Positions 54,310-64,000 of a stretch of DNA of 64,000 nt are shown here, piece after piece. This DNA comes from Branchipolynoe longqiensis (taxonomy: Eukaryota > Annelida > Polychaeta > Phyllodocida > Polynoidae): the NCBI GenBank assembly GCA_030323885.1, contig CM059186.1, positions 29,621,005-29,685,004 on the forward strand, written 5' to 3'. A model generated the notes under the pieces. The model did not search any database, was not told where the DNA came from, and saw only the letters and a list, made by a program, of their open reading frames with translations. The position numbers were made by a program, and so were the translations under genes. Positions within the stretch are counted from its first letter, which is position 1. Every line of letters starts with the position of its first letter.

Positions 54310-54635
54310 TATACTACATATATAAAATTACTATGTAATTCCTCCAGTGTGTGTGGGGCGAGGGGGTCCCACCCACCAATTACCCCGACAGCTGGGGGGG
54401 GGACGCTAGTGATACTTGTTGTTGTTGCTATGTTGCCTTTTTTTGTCTTATTTCTTTAATTCCCGCCAGCAGTACATGGATATATTATTACACCACTGAG
54501 ACCTGACTGGGTCGTTGCATACGCTGTTCAAGCAGGGTATCGTTCAGTGCTAGCGAGGTACAAGTCTTGTTTGATTTATAACACTTGTGATTTCGGAGAT
54601 TTCCCAAAGGCCCTAGTCGCATATGCGACAATCCC
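54310..54635. other. Unclassified spacer
   Basis: No gene or repeat family recognised; a G8 run at ~54395. Confidence 0.4.
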
Positions 54636-54906
54636 GGACAGGATGCCGTGGCCGATTAGATAATGGCGCTAGCTTCCCGTACGGAAGGTCGAGGGTTCGA
54701 ATCCCGGCTGATTCAATCCATTGACTTGCCGCTACCTAAGTTGGCGCTTGACATATGCCTACTCACGAGGATATAAATGTGACTCAGTTGGATAGTGGGT
54801 CTCCCAGTCAAGCAACACTATAAAACTTGTCATCTGCACGCACTGTCACAAGTCGATGTTCGTCCTGATATGAGCTTAGATGTTGCTAGGATGCAAAACT
54901 CCAAAC
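54636..54906 (+). mobile_element. SINE-A relative, variant head
   Basis: Head GATGCCGTGGCCGATTAGAT, arm TTCCCGTACGGAA, perfect B box GGTTCGAATCCC, and tail ATGTTGCTAGGATGCAAAAC. The body is more diverged than other copies (GGCGCTTGACATATGCC). Confidence 0.8.
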
Positions 54907-54957
54907 AGACAGCCCACAATCAAGGGGCTTCCTAACTGAATACCGCCGGATATGTTA

Positions 54958-55585
54958 ATGAAGAATGACATGCTTCTCGGCCCAATTCGATCACAAGAAG
55001 CTGACATGCTTCTTGAGACAATTCGATCAGAATATAGTGAAATGCTTCTTGGCCCAATTCGATCACAACACAGTGACATGCCTGTTGACCCAATTCGATC
55101 ACAAGAGGGTGACATGATTATTGACCCAATTCAATCACAAGAACGTGACAGCATCTTGACCCAATTCGATCACAAGGAGGTGACATGCTTCTTGGCCCAA
55201 TTTGATCACAAGAGAGTGACATGCTTCTTGGCCTGATTCGATCACAAGAAAGTGACATGCTTCTTGGCTCAATTCGATCACAAGAGAGTGATATGCTTCT
55301 TGGCCTGATTCTATCACAAGAGAGTGACATGCTTCTTGGCCCAATTCGATCACAAGAGGGTGACATACTTCTTGACCCAATTCGATCACAAAAAGGTGAT
55401 ATGCTTATTGGCCCAATTCGATCACAAGAGAGTGACATCCTTCTTGGCCTGATTCGATCACAAGAAAGTGACATGTTTCTTGGCCCAATTCGATCACAAG
55501 AGAGTGACATGCTTATTGACCCAATTCGATCACAAGAGGGTGACATGCTTCTTGAGCCAATTCGATCAAAAGAGGCTTTCAGTGA
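54958..55585. repeat. 36-bp minisatellite, about 17 units
   Basis: Unit CAATTCGATCACAAGAGAGT then GACATGCTTCTTGGCC. As 36 is divisible by three, 12-residue repeats stay open in several frames on both strands. There is no evidence of expression. Confidence 0.95.
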
Positions 55586-55589
55586 CAAT

Positions 55590-56336
55590 ATATAGATTGG
55601 GGATGTTTAAAAAATAGTAGCGCATGACATAGCAGTTTGTGTCGAACATATTATTGATTACAATTAAGCAAACATTCCCATCCTTAATAGCCTAATTGTT
55701 ATGTTAGGACGCTCGGCCCGGAATGGCAGAAATGTGGGTTTGAGTCCCGCTCTAAGCACCAAAATCTGTTTCTTTGCAAGACACCCCCCCTCCAGGGACA
55801 TTTATTAGATATGTAATTGTCATCATTTCCAACATTTTGACCTACATTTCTAAGAAGGAAAAAGATAAAAAGCTATAACTATTTAACAGATGTATATCTG
55901 TACATGGCATACAAATATGGAATTCCCTTGATAATAATATTAAATGTTCAAAAGACATCTCTATGTTTCAACGAATGTATAAAAGGAAAGTTATTAAGTG
56001 TTACCGGATTGAAAATACATAGTATTCTACTACATAAACACTGAGATGTCATTTAGAGTATTAAAGGTAATGTTGATAGACTTTTTACTTCTATATTTTC
56101 ATCTATTATTATTGTTATAGTGTTAGTAATGTATGTGTTATTTTTAACCGGATAAATTACCTCAGTATTTCTGCTTTCTCCTTTTTCATGTGAAACATTA
56201 CTGATATAAATATTAACTTGTATGTACAAAGATCATGTGGAAATAAATATTGTATTACTATTATTACTATGTTTCCTTGTAAGTAAATAAATGGGAAATA
56301 CATTGTAAATCATTGTTCTCAATTCTGGTATGCAGG
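55590..56336. other. AT-rich spacer with tRNA-like remnant
   Basis: 55706-55757 resembles the second half of a SINE-B head (AATGTGGGTTTGAGTCCCGC then TCTAAGCACC). The rest is unclassified and has no gene. Confidence 0.5.
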
Positions 56337-56975
56337 TACTGCAATACCTCAGGGAGTTTGACGCCCCTGCCCTGCAGAATTGTAAAACACTGCCTTGTGG
56401 TACAGGTTCTTGACAGAACCAAAGGCTAAAGGAGCAAACCATGAACAGAAAACCATGTCACTGTGGCAGCATGAAGGGCGGTTGATGTATGGAACTCCCA
56501 ACATCTCCCGACCAGCCATTGCAGGGACAAAAGGTTTTGCACCTGTCTGGACATGTTCTTGCCAGTGTGAAACCTCTATTTGCTGCCCGAGAGAGTGGCA
56601 CTGGGAACTTGCAAAAGCCAGCAGCACTTCAACACTTTTGCAGGCAGCTTTCATTAAATGTAAGGAAATAATCGAACGGACTGGGCTGCCCTCTATGGAA
56701 GATCTTCTGACCAAAAAGAATCTCCGGTTGACTAGACACCTCATGAGGATATCATCAAACAGGCTACCAAAGCAGATCCTCTACTCTCAACTGTCTTCTG
56801 CTTACAGAAAGAGAGGGTGCCCTTGTCTCCGGTTCAAGGATACCATCCAGAGAAACCTGAAGCTGCGATACGTTAAGACCGACTCATGGACATCACCCTC
56901 ACATCAGAGAGCTAAATGGAGAGCGGCAGTCAAGTAATGAAAGCGGTCTTTGTCGCATCGCGACTGACAGCATGC
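56337..56975 (+). pseudogene. LINE fragment with reverse-transcriptase C-terminus
   Basis: A frame of 180 codons (56395-56937). Its last ~85 residues match the fragment at 42486 without its stop: E-D-L-L-T-K-K, R-L-P-K-Q-I-L-Y-S-Q-L, F-K-D-T, and W-R-A-A-V-K at the end. The first ~95 residues come from a module also present at 28737 and show no domain I recognise. The catalytic RT core is absent, so this is a 5'-truncated or chimeric copy. Confidence 0.65.
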
Positions 56976-57359
56976 GTAAATACACAAATATATAAACATT
57001 ATAAATAGCTTATCAATTCAGCATAGTGCCAAAGGGTAAGCAGCTGAAGCTCATCTAAGTGAATGATTAATCACTCCCAAATAAACGACTTTGAACAACG
57101 CCAGAATGGTGTGTATCTGTGCTCAGTGGCTTGATGAGCTGCTCCTGAGCTGTATGCCGTTACCTTGGTTACCCCAGTAGCCGGGAAAGAGCTGGGTGTG
57201 TGCACCTAAGATGGATGAGCATGAATCGCCTAATCAGTATAGGGGCGGTGACTCATCCTGTGGTGGATGTAGAGTTTTATTGGGGACGTGCTACCTTAAA
57301 CTTAAAGGTCTTGTCACGTGATTTTACCTTGTATTCCTTACTTGACTGTGAGTTGTATC
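56976..57359. other. Unclassified spacer
   Basis: No gene or known repeat recognised. Confidence 0.4.
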
Positions 57360-57363
57360 TTAA

Positions 57364-57413
57364 AGGGGCATAATCCGATAAAAGCATCGAACTTTCGAAA
57401 GCAAAGACAAATA
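57364..57413. mobile_element. FB-TTAA MITE fragment, interrupted by a Tigger-like MITE
   Basis: TTAA then AGGGGCATAATCCGAT and CATCGAACTTTCGAAAGC. It continues as CTAAGCATTTGTTGCTACAT at 57892-57911 after the insertion, then is cut by a SINE-A. Confidence 0.75.
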
Positions 57414-57889
57414 CAGTATAACCCCGTTAAACCAAGCTCGGTTAAACCAAATGATTGGTTAATCCAAACTTTTTTCGGCGGCCCGGTTAATTACTACCAT
57501 TTATCATATAATAAAGTTGGTTAAACCAAAGTTGGTTAATCCAAATTATCGGTTGGTCCAGACAAAATTGTCAGACCCCACACCACTCCGGTATGGTTAA
57601 ACCAAACTTTCATGTGGTTATAAGGTCATCTGTGACCCCACCAACTTTTTTATATGATAAATGGTATTATTTTGCCGAGGCCGCCGAAAAGAGTTTGGAT
57701 TAACCGATCGTTTGGCTAAATATAAATAAAAGAACAATAATCAAAGTGTCCACATACATTGTATATTACATGTGCAATACATGTTTACTCAAAGTCAAAG
57801 TTGAAGCCAAAGCTCGGTTAAACCAATGATCGGTTAATCCAAACAAATTTCTAGGGTCCCTTCAAGTTTGGTTTAATGGGGTTATACTG
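57414..57889. mobile_element. Long-form pogo/Tigger-like MITE
   Basis: CAGTATAACCCCGTTAAACC to GGGGTTATACTG with TA flanks (57412-57413, 57890-57891). Same composite structure and orientation as 48821. It sits inside an FB-TTAA element. Confidence 0.85.
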
Positions 57890-57910
57890 TACTAAGCATT
57901 TGTTGCTACA

Positions 57911-58214
57911 TGGGTCGGTTGGTCGGTGGAGTTTGACGTCCTGGCAACATCTAAGGTCATGACGGATGCGGACTTGTGACAGTGTGCACTCATGGCAACT
58001 TTATAGTGCTGCCCCACTGGGAGACCAGGCCACCAGCCTCATGACCTGATATCCCGTTCAGTCACATTATTCTGGCACTGAGCAAACCAGTCCTCCACCC
58101 TATCATAATAATGCCGAGAGCCAGGCTAGGAAATGACAAGTGTAAATTTGTTAGTCATTGGTTTGACTCGACCAGGGTTCGAACCAGTGAGTTCGACTCC
58201 CACGATCTATGAAA
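57911..58214 (-). mobile_element. SINE-A, near full length
   Basis: Diverged tail (GGTCGGTGGAGTTTGACGTC), complete body, B box near 58180 (GGTTCGAACC inverse), and a truncated A-box end. Confidence 0.8.
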
Positions 58215-58242
58215 ACGGGGACTATTATTGGGTGTATCTTGA

Positions 58243-58535
58243 AGTTGCATAGTCCGATAAAAGCATCAAATTTTACAAAGCAAGACAATTACTAAGCAAT
58301 TGTTGCTATCCAGAAGTCAATACAATATAACGCTGTTACTGCTGAAGCCAATGGAGTCAAGAGGTTTGATAAACACACCAAAATTAATTTGGCATGTCTA
58401 CACTTCAAAGATCTCCAAATTTCGTCCTCTTTAACAAAACTTACTTCAAATTAAAAGTAAGGTAGATTATAACGTTCAACATAATTATTTATCTAAGAAA
58501 ATGGCAGAAAGTCAAAAGCATCGGACTATGAAAGT
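58243..58535. mobile_element. FB-TTAA foldback MITE, short form
   Basis: AGTTGCATAGTCCGATAAAA to CATCGGACTATGAAAGT, flanked by TTGA and TTCA. About 50 bp shorter than the reference copy. Confidence 0.75.
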
Positions 58536-58634
58536 TTCAGAAAAAAAACACTCTTAGAATGGTTTGTTTGAACTTTAACCCGGTAGATTAAGGTCGGCCT
58601 TTCCTGTAACTTTAGACTCCATGACTATTGTGGT

Positions 58635-58745
58635 GGGGGGTGATGAAAATGGAAAATATTGCGCCTAGAGCGGGACTCGAATCCATATCTCTTTGCATTC
58701 CGGGCCAGTGTGCTAAGCATTACACCACCTTGCTCCCTGATGTCA
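58635..58745 (-). mobile_element. SINE-B head
   Basis: Inverse of a head ending in TCGAGTCCCGCTCTAGGCGC followed by AATATTTTCCATTTTCATCA. The tRNA-like part is intact to GGGAGCAAGGTGGTGTAATG. Confidence 0.75.
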
Positions 58746-58965
58746 GCAACCATATTAGCCCAAATGTTAACAGACAACATACAAAAATAAGTCTACAGAG
58801 CTAGAATATAATTCCCTAACAAATAACTAAAACACCCCAGTAGATATATAGTGAACCTAAAAACGCATGCACATATGTTCCTATAAATGCATATATAATA
58901 GTCCTCCGTTTGCGATCAGATTTTAAGTCGATGATAGAATTTAGATTCGGTCAATTTGAAAGTAT

Positions 58966-59783
58966 TGTAGTGGTCTGCACTGACCTCTCAGGCAAGGACC
59001 CGCATAGACAGGTAGGCGTGGGTAGTATGGTGATATCAGGGAGCCTAGGTGGTGTAATGGTTAGCACACTGGCCAGGAATGCAAAGAGATGTGGGTTCGA
59101 GTCCCAGTCTAGGTGCAATATTTCCCATTTTCATCACCCCCATGACACTGGTTGCCGTGACCAGGATCTTGTACAAGCTACGCACTGTATGGTTGTTGAA
59201 CCTACCCTGTATGTGTATATGTAAGTGCATTGTTTGTATGTAATTGTAATCATTATAAGACTTACAATTCCAGGGGGACGAGTGTAGTAGTATGCACTGA
59301 TCTCTCAGACAAGGAGCCGCAAAGACAGGTAAGCATGGGTAGTATGGTGATATCAGGGAGCCTAGGTGGTGTAATGGTTAGCACACTGGCCCAGAATGCA
59401 AAGAGATGTGGGTTCGAATCCCACTCTAGGCACAATATTTCCCATTTTCATCACCCCCATGACACTGGTTGCTGTGACCATGATCCTATATGAGCTATGC
59501 GCTGTATAGTTGTTGAACCTACCCTGTGTATGTGTAAGTGCACTGTCTGTATTCATGTAATTGTAAGCATTAAAAGACTTACAATTCCAGGGGGACGAGT
59601 GTAGTGGTCTGCACTGACCTCTAAGGCAAGGAGCCGCATAGACAGGTAGGTGTGGGTAGTATGGTGATATCAGGGAGCCTAGGTGGTGAAATGGATAGTA
59701 CACTGGCCTGGAATGCAAAGAGATGTGGGTTCGAGTCCCACTCTAGGCGCAATATTTCCCATTTTTATCACCCCCATGACAGT
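58966..59783 (+). mobile_element. Tandem trimer of SINE-B, 317-bp period
   Basis: Heads start at 59039, 59356 and 59673, exactly 317 bp apart. The head at 59360-59431 is 72 nt and still folds partly as tRNA: acceptor pairs GCCTAGG with TCTAGGC, the D arm is GTGT/GCAC, and the T arm GTGGG-TTCGAAT-CCCAC is perfect. The anticodon stem is decayed. TGGTGTAATGGTTAGCAC is the A-box region of Gln-type tRNAs. The third unit is truncated at 59783. Confidence 0.8.
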
Positions 59784-60284
59784 ATATATTATATACTGTT
59801 CCCACCCTATCATATCATTACCAGATTACATATGCCAATGGACAGCATCACATTTTCTTAAAGAGTTGAATGTATTGAGATGGTGTGTATTTATTATTTA
59901 GTGTTCTACCATTATTAGAATTAGTAACTTGGTAAGATGGCATGGTCGAAATGCTTTGTATTTCCCTACAGGTCCTGTGTATGCTTACTGTTACAGTGCT
60001 GATATTGTACACTGCAGTGCTGCAAGTTAGAGCACAGGTAGTAGAGGGATAGATGGTTAAGTGACGCCATGAAAGGGTGATAATTGGCCATTTTGAAAGC
60101 GTTATAATTGTCCATGTCATTCATATGCTATACTCTAGTAGTATGCCGGCGTTTACAGATATAGCTCACCCTCTTGTGATATAGAATTATGGCTGTTCTG
60201 TAGGATCATCCTGCATATTCACCTCTCGACTTCAGAATGAATCTAAACAAGGCAAATAAAGTTTTAATCCTAATTACTAGTACT
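59784..60284. other. Unclassified spacer
   Basis: No gene or repeat family recognised. Confidence 0.4.
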
Positions 60285-60600
60285 AGTCTCCCGTGTTGGT
60301 AGATCGTGGGATTCGAACTCACAGGCTCAAACCTTTGTCGAGTCAAACCAATGACATACAAATGTATACATATCGCTTCCCAGCCAAGCGCTCGTCATCA
60401 TTAGGATAGGGCAAGGACCGGTTGGCTCAGTGTAAGGATAATATGACTGAGTGGGATATCAGGTCATGTACATGGTGCTGGCAGCCTGGTATCCCAGTGG
60501 GGCAGCATTATAAAGTCGCCATGAGTGCACACTGTCACAAGTCGGTACCGGTCCTAATATGACCTCAGATGTTGCCAGGGTGTAAAACGCCAACAACCAA
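60285..60600 (+). mobile_element. SINE-A, 5'-truncated
   Basis: Begins within the head (GTCTCCCGTGTTGGTAGATC), with a decayed B box (AGGCTCAAACC), complete body and CAACAACCAA tail. Confidence 0.85.
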
Positions 60601-60925
60601 CGAAGCTAATGGATTGTTCATCAGCCATGTTACAGGAAGGGTACTGTGGAAGTAACTGAGTGTGTAGGTGATGTGTGAAAGTGAACTGTACAGGTGGGCA
60701 GAGGTCAACAGCAGGAAATGAAATTATGTTATTGAGCACCCGCTGCTTCCCATATTTAAGGATGTGGTACGATATAACTTGGCTACTTGTTCAGTTTCCA
60801 TACAATTCAATTATTTGTATGAATGTCGTAGTATCATATGTAGTAGGATATGCTGTAATGTAACCAGGATAATAATGGAGCTTTCATTCAATGTATGCTT
60901 GCTGATTTGCCTATATTTGTAATAA
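60601..60925. other. Unclassified spacer
   Basis: No gene recognised; leads into an AT-rich array. Confidence 0.4.
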
Positions 60926-61560
60926 TGTACTGTTTATAATATATATCATATATATAACATTTATAATATAAAATATATAATATGTATAATATATATATAT
61001 ATAATATATGTAATATACATAAGATATAATATTATTATATAACATATAATATACAACATATAATATATTGTTTTTGCACATCTAATATACATAATAATAT
61101 ATCTAAAATATAACTATTTAATATGTCGAATAGATATATGATATATAAGATATATATATAATGTAGATCATATAGAATATATTGAATATATAGGATATAG
61201 CATATGTGCAATGCATGCTACATATAAAATATAATATATAATATAATTATTCCATGATATGTATTATGTATATTATATATTATACATACATGTTATATAT
61301 TATGTATATTATATATATATATATTATATATATTTATATTTTGTGTATTATGTAAGATATTATCTACATAATATAATATACATAATGAAACATGTATAAT
61401 CTAAAATATATAATATAACATAATACATAACGTTATGTATATTATATATATATTAAATTATATATTAATATACTACATATTATATACTATTTGTCACTAT
61501 TATATGTCATATATTGTATATTAAATATGATATATCATATACAAAATGTCATATATATTA
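60926..61560. repeat. TATAATATA AT-rich array
   Basis: About 630 bp of nearly pure A/T built of ATATAATATACATAATATA-like sequence without a stable period. Confidence 0.85.
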
Positions 61561-61671
61561 TGTGCATTCGAAGAGCAGACACAAGTGCTGGTTTGACTAG
61601 TTCTACGCATGCATTGTGCTGTTACATAACAATGTGTGTGTCCCCCTAGCAGCCCCAACTAATCCGCGCTA

Positions 61672-61862
61672 CTTTTCTTGAAGATTTATACTGCCCAGCA
61701 TGGATAAGTCTGACTAGACTTGTTTTCACCATTAGACAGTTTGTCGATAGAAAGCCCGAGCCTACACTTTTACCGGCCCAACGGATTTTTAACCTCTCAG
61801 ACCACATAGACAGGGTATGAGAGCAACTGGCCTTTGATGACGCTGTAAGTTATACACAGCGG
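61672..61862 (-). mobile_element. SINE-C, 5'-truncated
   Basis: 3' part (inverse of AGTATAAATCTTCAAGAAAA) to ACCGCTGTGTATAACTTACA; the tRNA head is missing. Confidence 0.8.
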
Positions 61863-62035
61863 TCACTTGTGAACGAGTTGAGCTACTCATGCTGAAGCAT
61901 GCACCAGTCAGGCAGGCAGACAGACAAGCGGGTGTGTGTGTGTGTGTGTGTGTTTGTGAGTGCGTGAGTGTGGGGGCGACGTGGGGCCAACTCCCACAGA
62001 CAAGCACCCCATCCGGGGTGTAAAGCATCCATTAC

Positions 62036-62164
62036 CTCCAGGTCCATCTCGCCGTCGCGCATGTGCAGGATGAACTGTCGCTGCGGGCTGCAGGACGCTG
62101 GTGTCATGTTGTCCTCCATCACGGCCTCCTTAGACGATCCCAGCACTAGGTTGTGTATAGCCAT
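62036..62164 (-). CDS. Candidate first coding exon, product unknown
   Basis: Starts at the ATG at 62164 (context GGAGGTATGGC, purine at -3) and runs 43 codons, phase 0, to a splice donor CTGGAG|GTAATG at 62035. The translation is non-repetitive with balanced composition, unlike the surrounding frames, and includes the runs M-A-I-H-N-L-V-L-G and R-Q-F-I-L-H-M-R-D-G-E. I do not recognise the protein. About 130 bp upstream on the same strand is a TATA box (CTATATTAAG at 62295-62304, inverse), with a plausible start site near 62267. The leader has an upstream ATG at 62197 whose 16-codon frame overlaps the main start, which could lower translation. Later exons would lie leftward, beyond the SINE, and were not found. 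Confidence 0.4.
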
Positions 62165-62439
62165 ACCTCCTCCAGGGGGAGCCACGCAGTCCTCATCCAG
62201 CACCCACCACCACCAAGCACCACCCCACTAAGCAGCAGCAGTAGCCACCTCCCTCCCTCCGCTCCCACTGCAAGGGCCCGGCCAGCGCCCGCCCCTTAAT
62301 ATAGAGGAGGGCTGGGTTAGCACCGAGAACCGAGACGGCTGGCGGGTGGGGTCAGGTGGGGTGGGGCGGGGGGCAGGCCCCGCTGGGGGAGGAGGGGGAG
62401 AGCGAGCGGCCTGGGCAACACTCGAAAGGAACCGCTCGC

Positions 62440-62528
62440 CTCTACCCGCAGTGCACGACCCAGTCTCCACCACCGCCGTCACCGCCGCCGCCGATGCCGC
62501 TACCGCGTGCTCCGCTCCGCTCCGTCCG
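62440..62528 (+). other. Candidate plus-strand first exon ending in a splice donor
   Basis: The segment ends at GTCCG|GTAAGTACGG, a strong match to the animal donor consensus. An ATG at 62494 opens 11 codons before the donor, so it could be leader or the start of a protein. The exon's left limit is not determinable. It lies head-to-head with the minus-strand exon. Confidence 0.3.
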
Positions 62529-62711
62529 GTAAGTACGGCAGACCTGCTGAGCGGGCGGAGGGGTGGCGCGGTCCAGGGCTAGTCCCGGGGATGGGTCCGA
62601 GTAGGTCCGGCGTGGCCGGGGTCGTCGCGGCCCGGGGCCCGGAGCTGGTGTTACTGGCGCGGGGCGGAACTCTAGTGTTGGCGGTGTGGCGCGGGGTGGC
62701 ACGGCGAGGCG

Positions 62712-62795
62712 CGGGGTGACGCGGCGTGGCGCGGCGTGGCGCGGCGTGGCGCGGCGTGGCGCGGCGTGGCGCGGCGTGGCGCGGCGTGGCGCGGA
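62712..62795. repeat. 10-bp array GCGGCGTGGC
   Basis: About eight nearly identical decamers. Ala/Arg-rich frames on the minus strand are artefacts. Confidence 0.9.
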
Positions 62796-63009
62796 GCTCC
62801 GCGTAGCGGGTGGGCGCCGTCTAGTCAGTTCCCCCCTCCACACACACACACGCAGCGCGCTCGGTCACACACACACACATACAAACACCAACGCGGCGCC
62901 CGCTCGCCGGGGAGCAGCGGTACTGGGACAAGGAGCCGCGTTCTGTGAGCAACTCGGCCGTGCCGTGTTTATCACCGCCCGGCTCCGCTGGTTCCGGTCG
63001 GTGCGGCCG

Positions 63010-63360
63010 GGCGTACTGTACGGAAAGGAACAACACGGGGTGCTGGTGGGGAGGGGGTGGGGGGTGACAGTGGAGGAAGCGGGAGGGATGTGCATGGATG
63101 GTGTGTGAGTAGGTGTGTGTGTGTGGGTGGGGGGGAGGATGTGACTTACTCGTCTTGTACGGAAAGGAACAAAACGCGGTATCAGGGTATTGGGGAGACG
63201 GGCGTGGAGTGTATATGTGGGTGTGGGTGGTGGGTGTGTGGGTGGGTGGTGGGTGTGGGTGGTGGGTGTGGTGGTGGTTTGTGACTTCCTCGTTCTGTAC
63301 GGAAAGGAACAAGACCGGTTGGCTGTGACTCCATCGTGTTGTACGGAAAGGAACAAGAGT
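63010..63360 (+). repeat. Four copies of TGTACGGAAAGGAACAA separated by GT-rich spacers
   Basis: The 17-bp core is identical at 63017, 63156, 63296 and 63340. The last three are preceded by a related 14-16-bp lead of the form GTGACTNNNTCGT. Spacers are GGTGTGTGGGTGG-type low complexity. The copies could be protein-binding sites or remnants of a longer tandem unit. Confidence 0.7.
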
Positions 63361-64000
63361 GGGTGGGGAGGGCGTGGAGCGGTGTGTGTGGTGTGTAGGT
63401 GGTGAGTATGGTAGGTGTGGTATGTGACTCGCTCGGTGAACACGCCTGCCAGGACAGGAAAAGTGATGTGTGCCTCCCACTTCCCGACAGTCAGAATCTG
63501 GAATCTAGAACAGGGGGCAAACACTCCGCCGTCCCTCCTACCAGCAATTCCGGTTCCGCTGGCTTCCTCTATAGGGGGGGGGGGGGGGGGCGGTGGTGGT
63601 GGTGCTGGCTTTTTAAACAAGTGCCCGGTAGCGGTCGTCGCTCGCCGCGTCCGGTACAACAAAGCGCGGGAAGGGGGGGGGGGGGGAGGGGGCAGGGGGA
63701 GTTGGGAGAGGAGGGGGTAGGGGAGGGGAGGAGGGGGCTACAGTCTGTGTTCTGGTCGAGCAGCCAGGCTAAAGTGATGGGTGCTTGTTTGTCTACCTCG
63801 GCCACCATTGGGCGCCACTCGCCATGCACCACCCGTTACGCACCACCCGCCACCTGCCACGCATCACCCGCCACGCACCACCCGCCATCCGCCACCCGCC
63901 ACCCACATTACTACCAAAACAAAAAAGCCCACAGCCCACTCACACACACACATACCATAATAGTCCCCTCCACCCCCATCCCACCCCTTCAGCCCCGACT
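63361..64000. other. GC-rich low-complexity end of window
   Basis: G18 run at about 63575-63592, G-rich tract 63670-63740, and CCGCCACGCACCACC repeats at 63830-63905. The sequence around 63430-63560 is less repetitive and includes a pyrimidine-rich stretch ending in AG at 63490, but no exon could be supported. Confidence 0.5.

Larger units (their letters stand above)
62240..63060. promoter_or_regulatory. CpG-rich putative divergent promoter region
   Basis: High G+C and frequent CpG by eye, in contrast to the AT-rich sequence to the left. It contains the minus-strand TATA box (62295-62304), GGGGCGGG boxes and a plus-strand exon-like segment with splice donor. Part of the CpG density comes from the GCGGCGTGGC array, so the call is tentative. 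Confidence 0.4.

Noticed and set aside
58966..59783. Three tRNA genes (Gln-like)
   Set aside because: The heads have decayed anticodon stems and are embedded in a 317-bp repeated unit shared with other loci, so they are SINE heads.
62821..63832. Minus-strand frames of 219-265 codons rich in His/Thr/Pro
   Set aside because: They read through CA- and CCCACC-rich low-complexity sequence; no domain. The region is more likely non-coding.

Overview
This is a stretch of animal nuclear genome that is almost entirely repetitive and apparently intergenic. There is no prokaryotic gene organisation. I found tRNA-derived SINEs, non-autonomous DNA transposons with terminal inverted repeats (TIRs), degraded retrotransposons, long microsatellites and minisatellites, and at the right edge a CpG-rich segment with two candidate divergent first exons. 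The SINE at 19.7-20.0 kb closely matches from memory a SINE type common in gastropod and other molluscan genomes, so a mollusc is the most likely source. That is an inference; the species cannot be read from the window.

Layout. 0-8.6 kb: pogo/Tigger-like MITEs (17-352, 3929-4418), tandem arrays, SINE copies and a TTAA-flanked foldback MITE that carries two minisatellites. 8.9-18.1 kb: a 148-bp higher-order minisatellite, G- and C-rich arrays, a CTCF-like motif, and a 2.6-kb satellite of 49-bp units. 19-31 kb: the molluscan SINE, several TIR elements (20395-21360, 21521-22796, 26462-27220, 29584-30048) and intact SINEs. 31-40.5 kb: very long CA/CCA, CCACCACA and GC-rich arrays, which generate hundreds of spurious open frames. 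40.5-48 kb: nested TIR elements inside SINEs and a second cluster of Harbinger-like MITEs. 48.7-53.1 kb: the most informative segment. A SINE is split by a Tigger-like MITE, and a tyrosine-recombinase-type retroelement with split direct repeats and a gag-like ORF sits at that MITE's end. A collapsed Ty3/Gypsy remnant follows. 53-61.5 kb: AT-rich repeats, a 36-bp minisatellite, a LINE reverse-transcriptase tail and tandem 317-bp SINE units. 61.6-64 kb: the CpG-rich region with a candidate minus-strand exon, a plus-strand splice donor and a motif repeated four times.

The only substantial, plausibly real protein-coding frames are the retroelement gag (50640-51803, minus) and a short candidate first exon (62036-62164, minus). 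I see no multi-gene functional system. The best candidates for something undescribed are the split-direct-repeat retroelement, a 386-bp element with perfect 33-bp TIRs, a MITE acting as the source of two minisatellites, and the repeated motif beside the putative divergent promoter.

Names used below: SINE-A (head with GGTTCGAACCC-type B box, tail GATGTTGCTAGGACGTAAAAC), SINE-B (Gln-like tRNA head), SINE-C (third tRNA-related family), and FB-TTAA (foldback MITE with 17-bp TIR and TTAA-type flanks).
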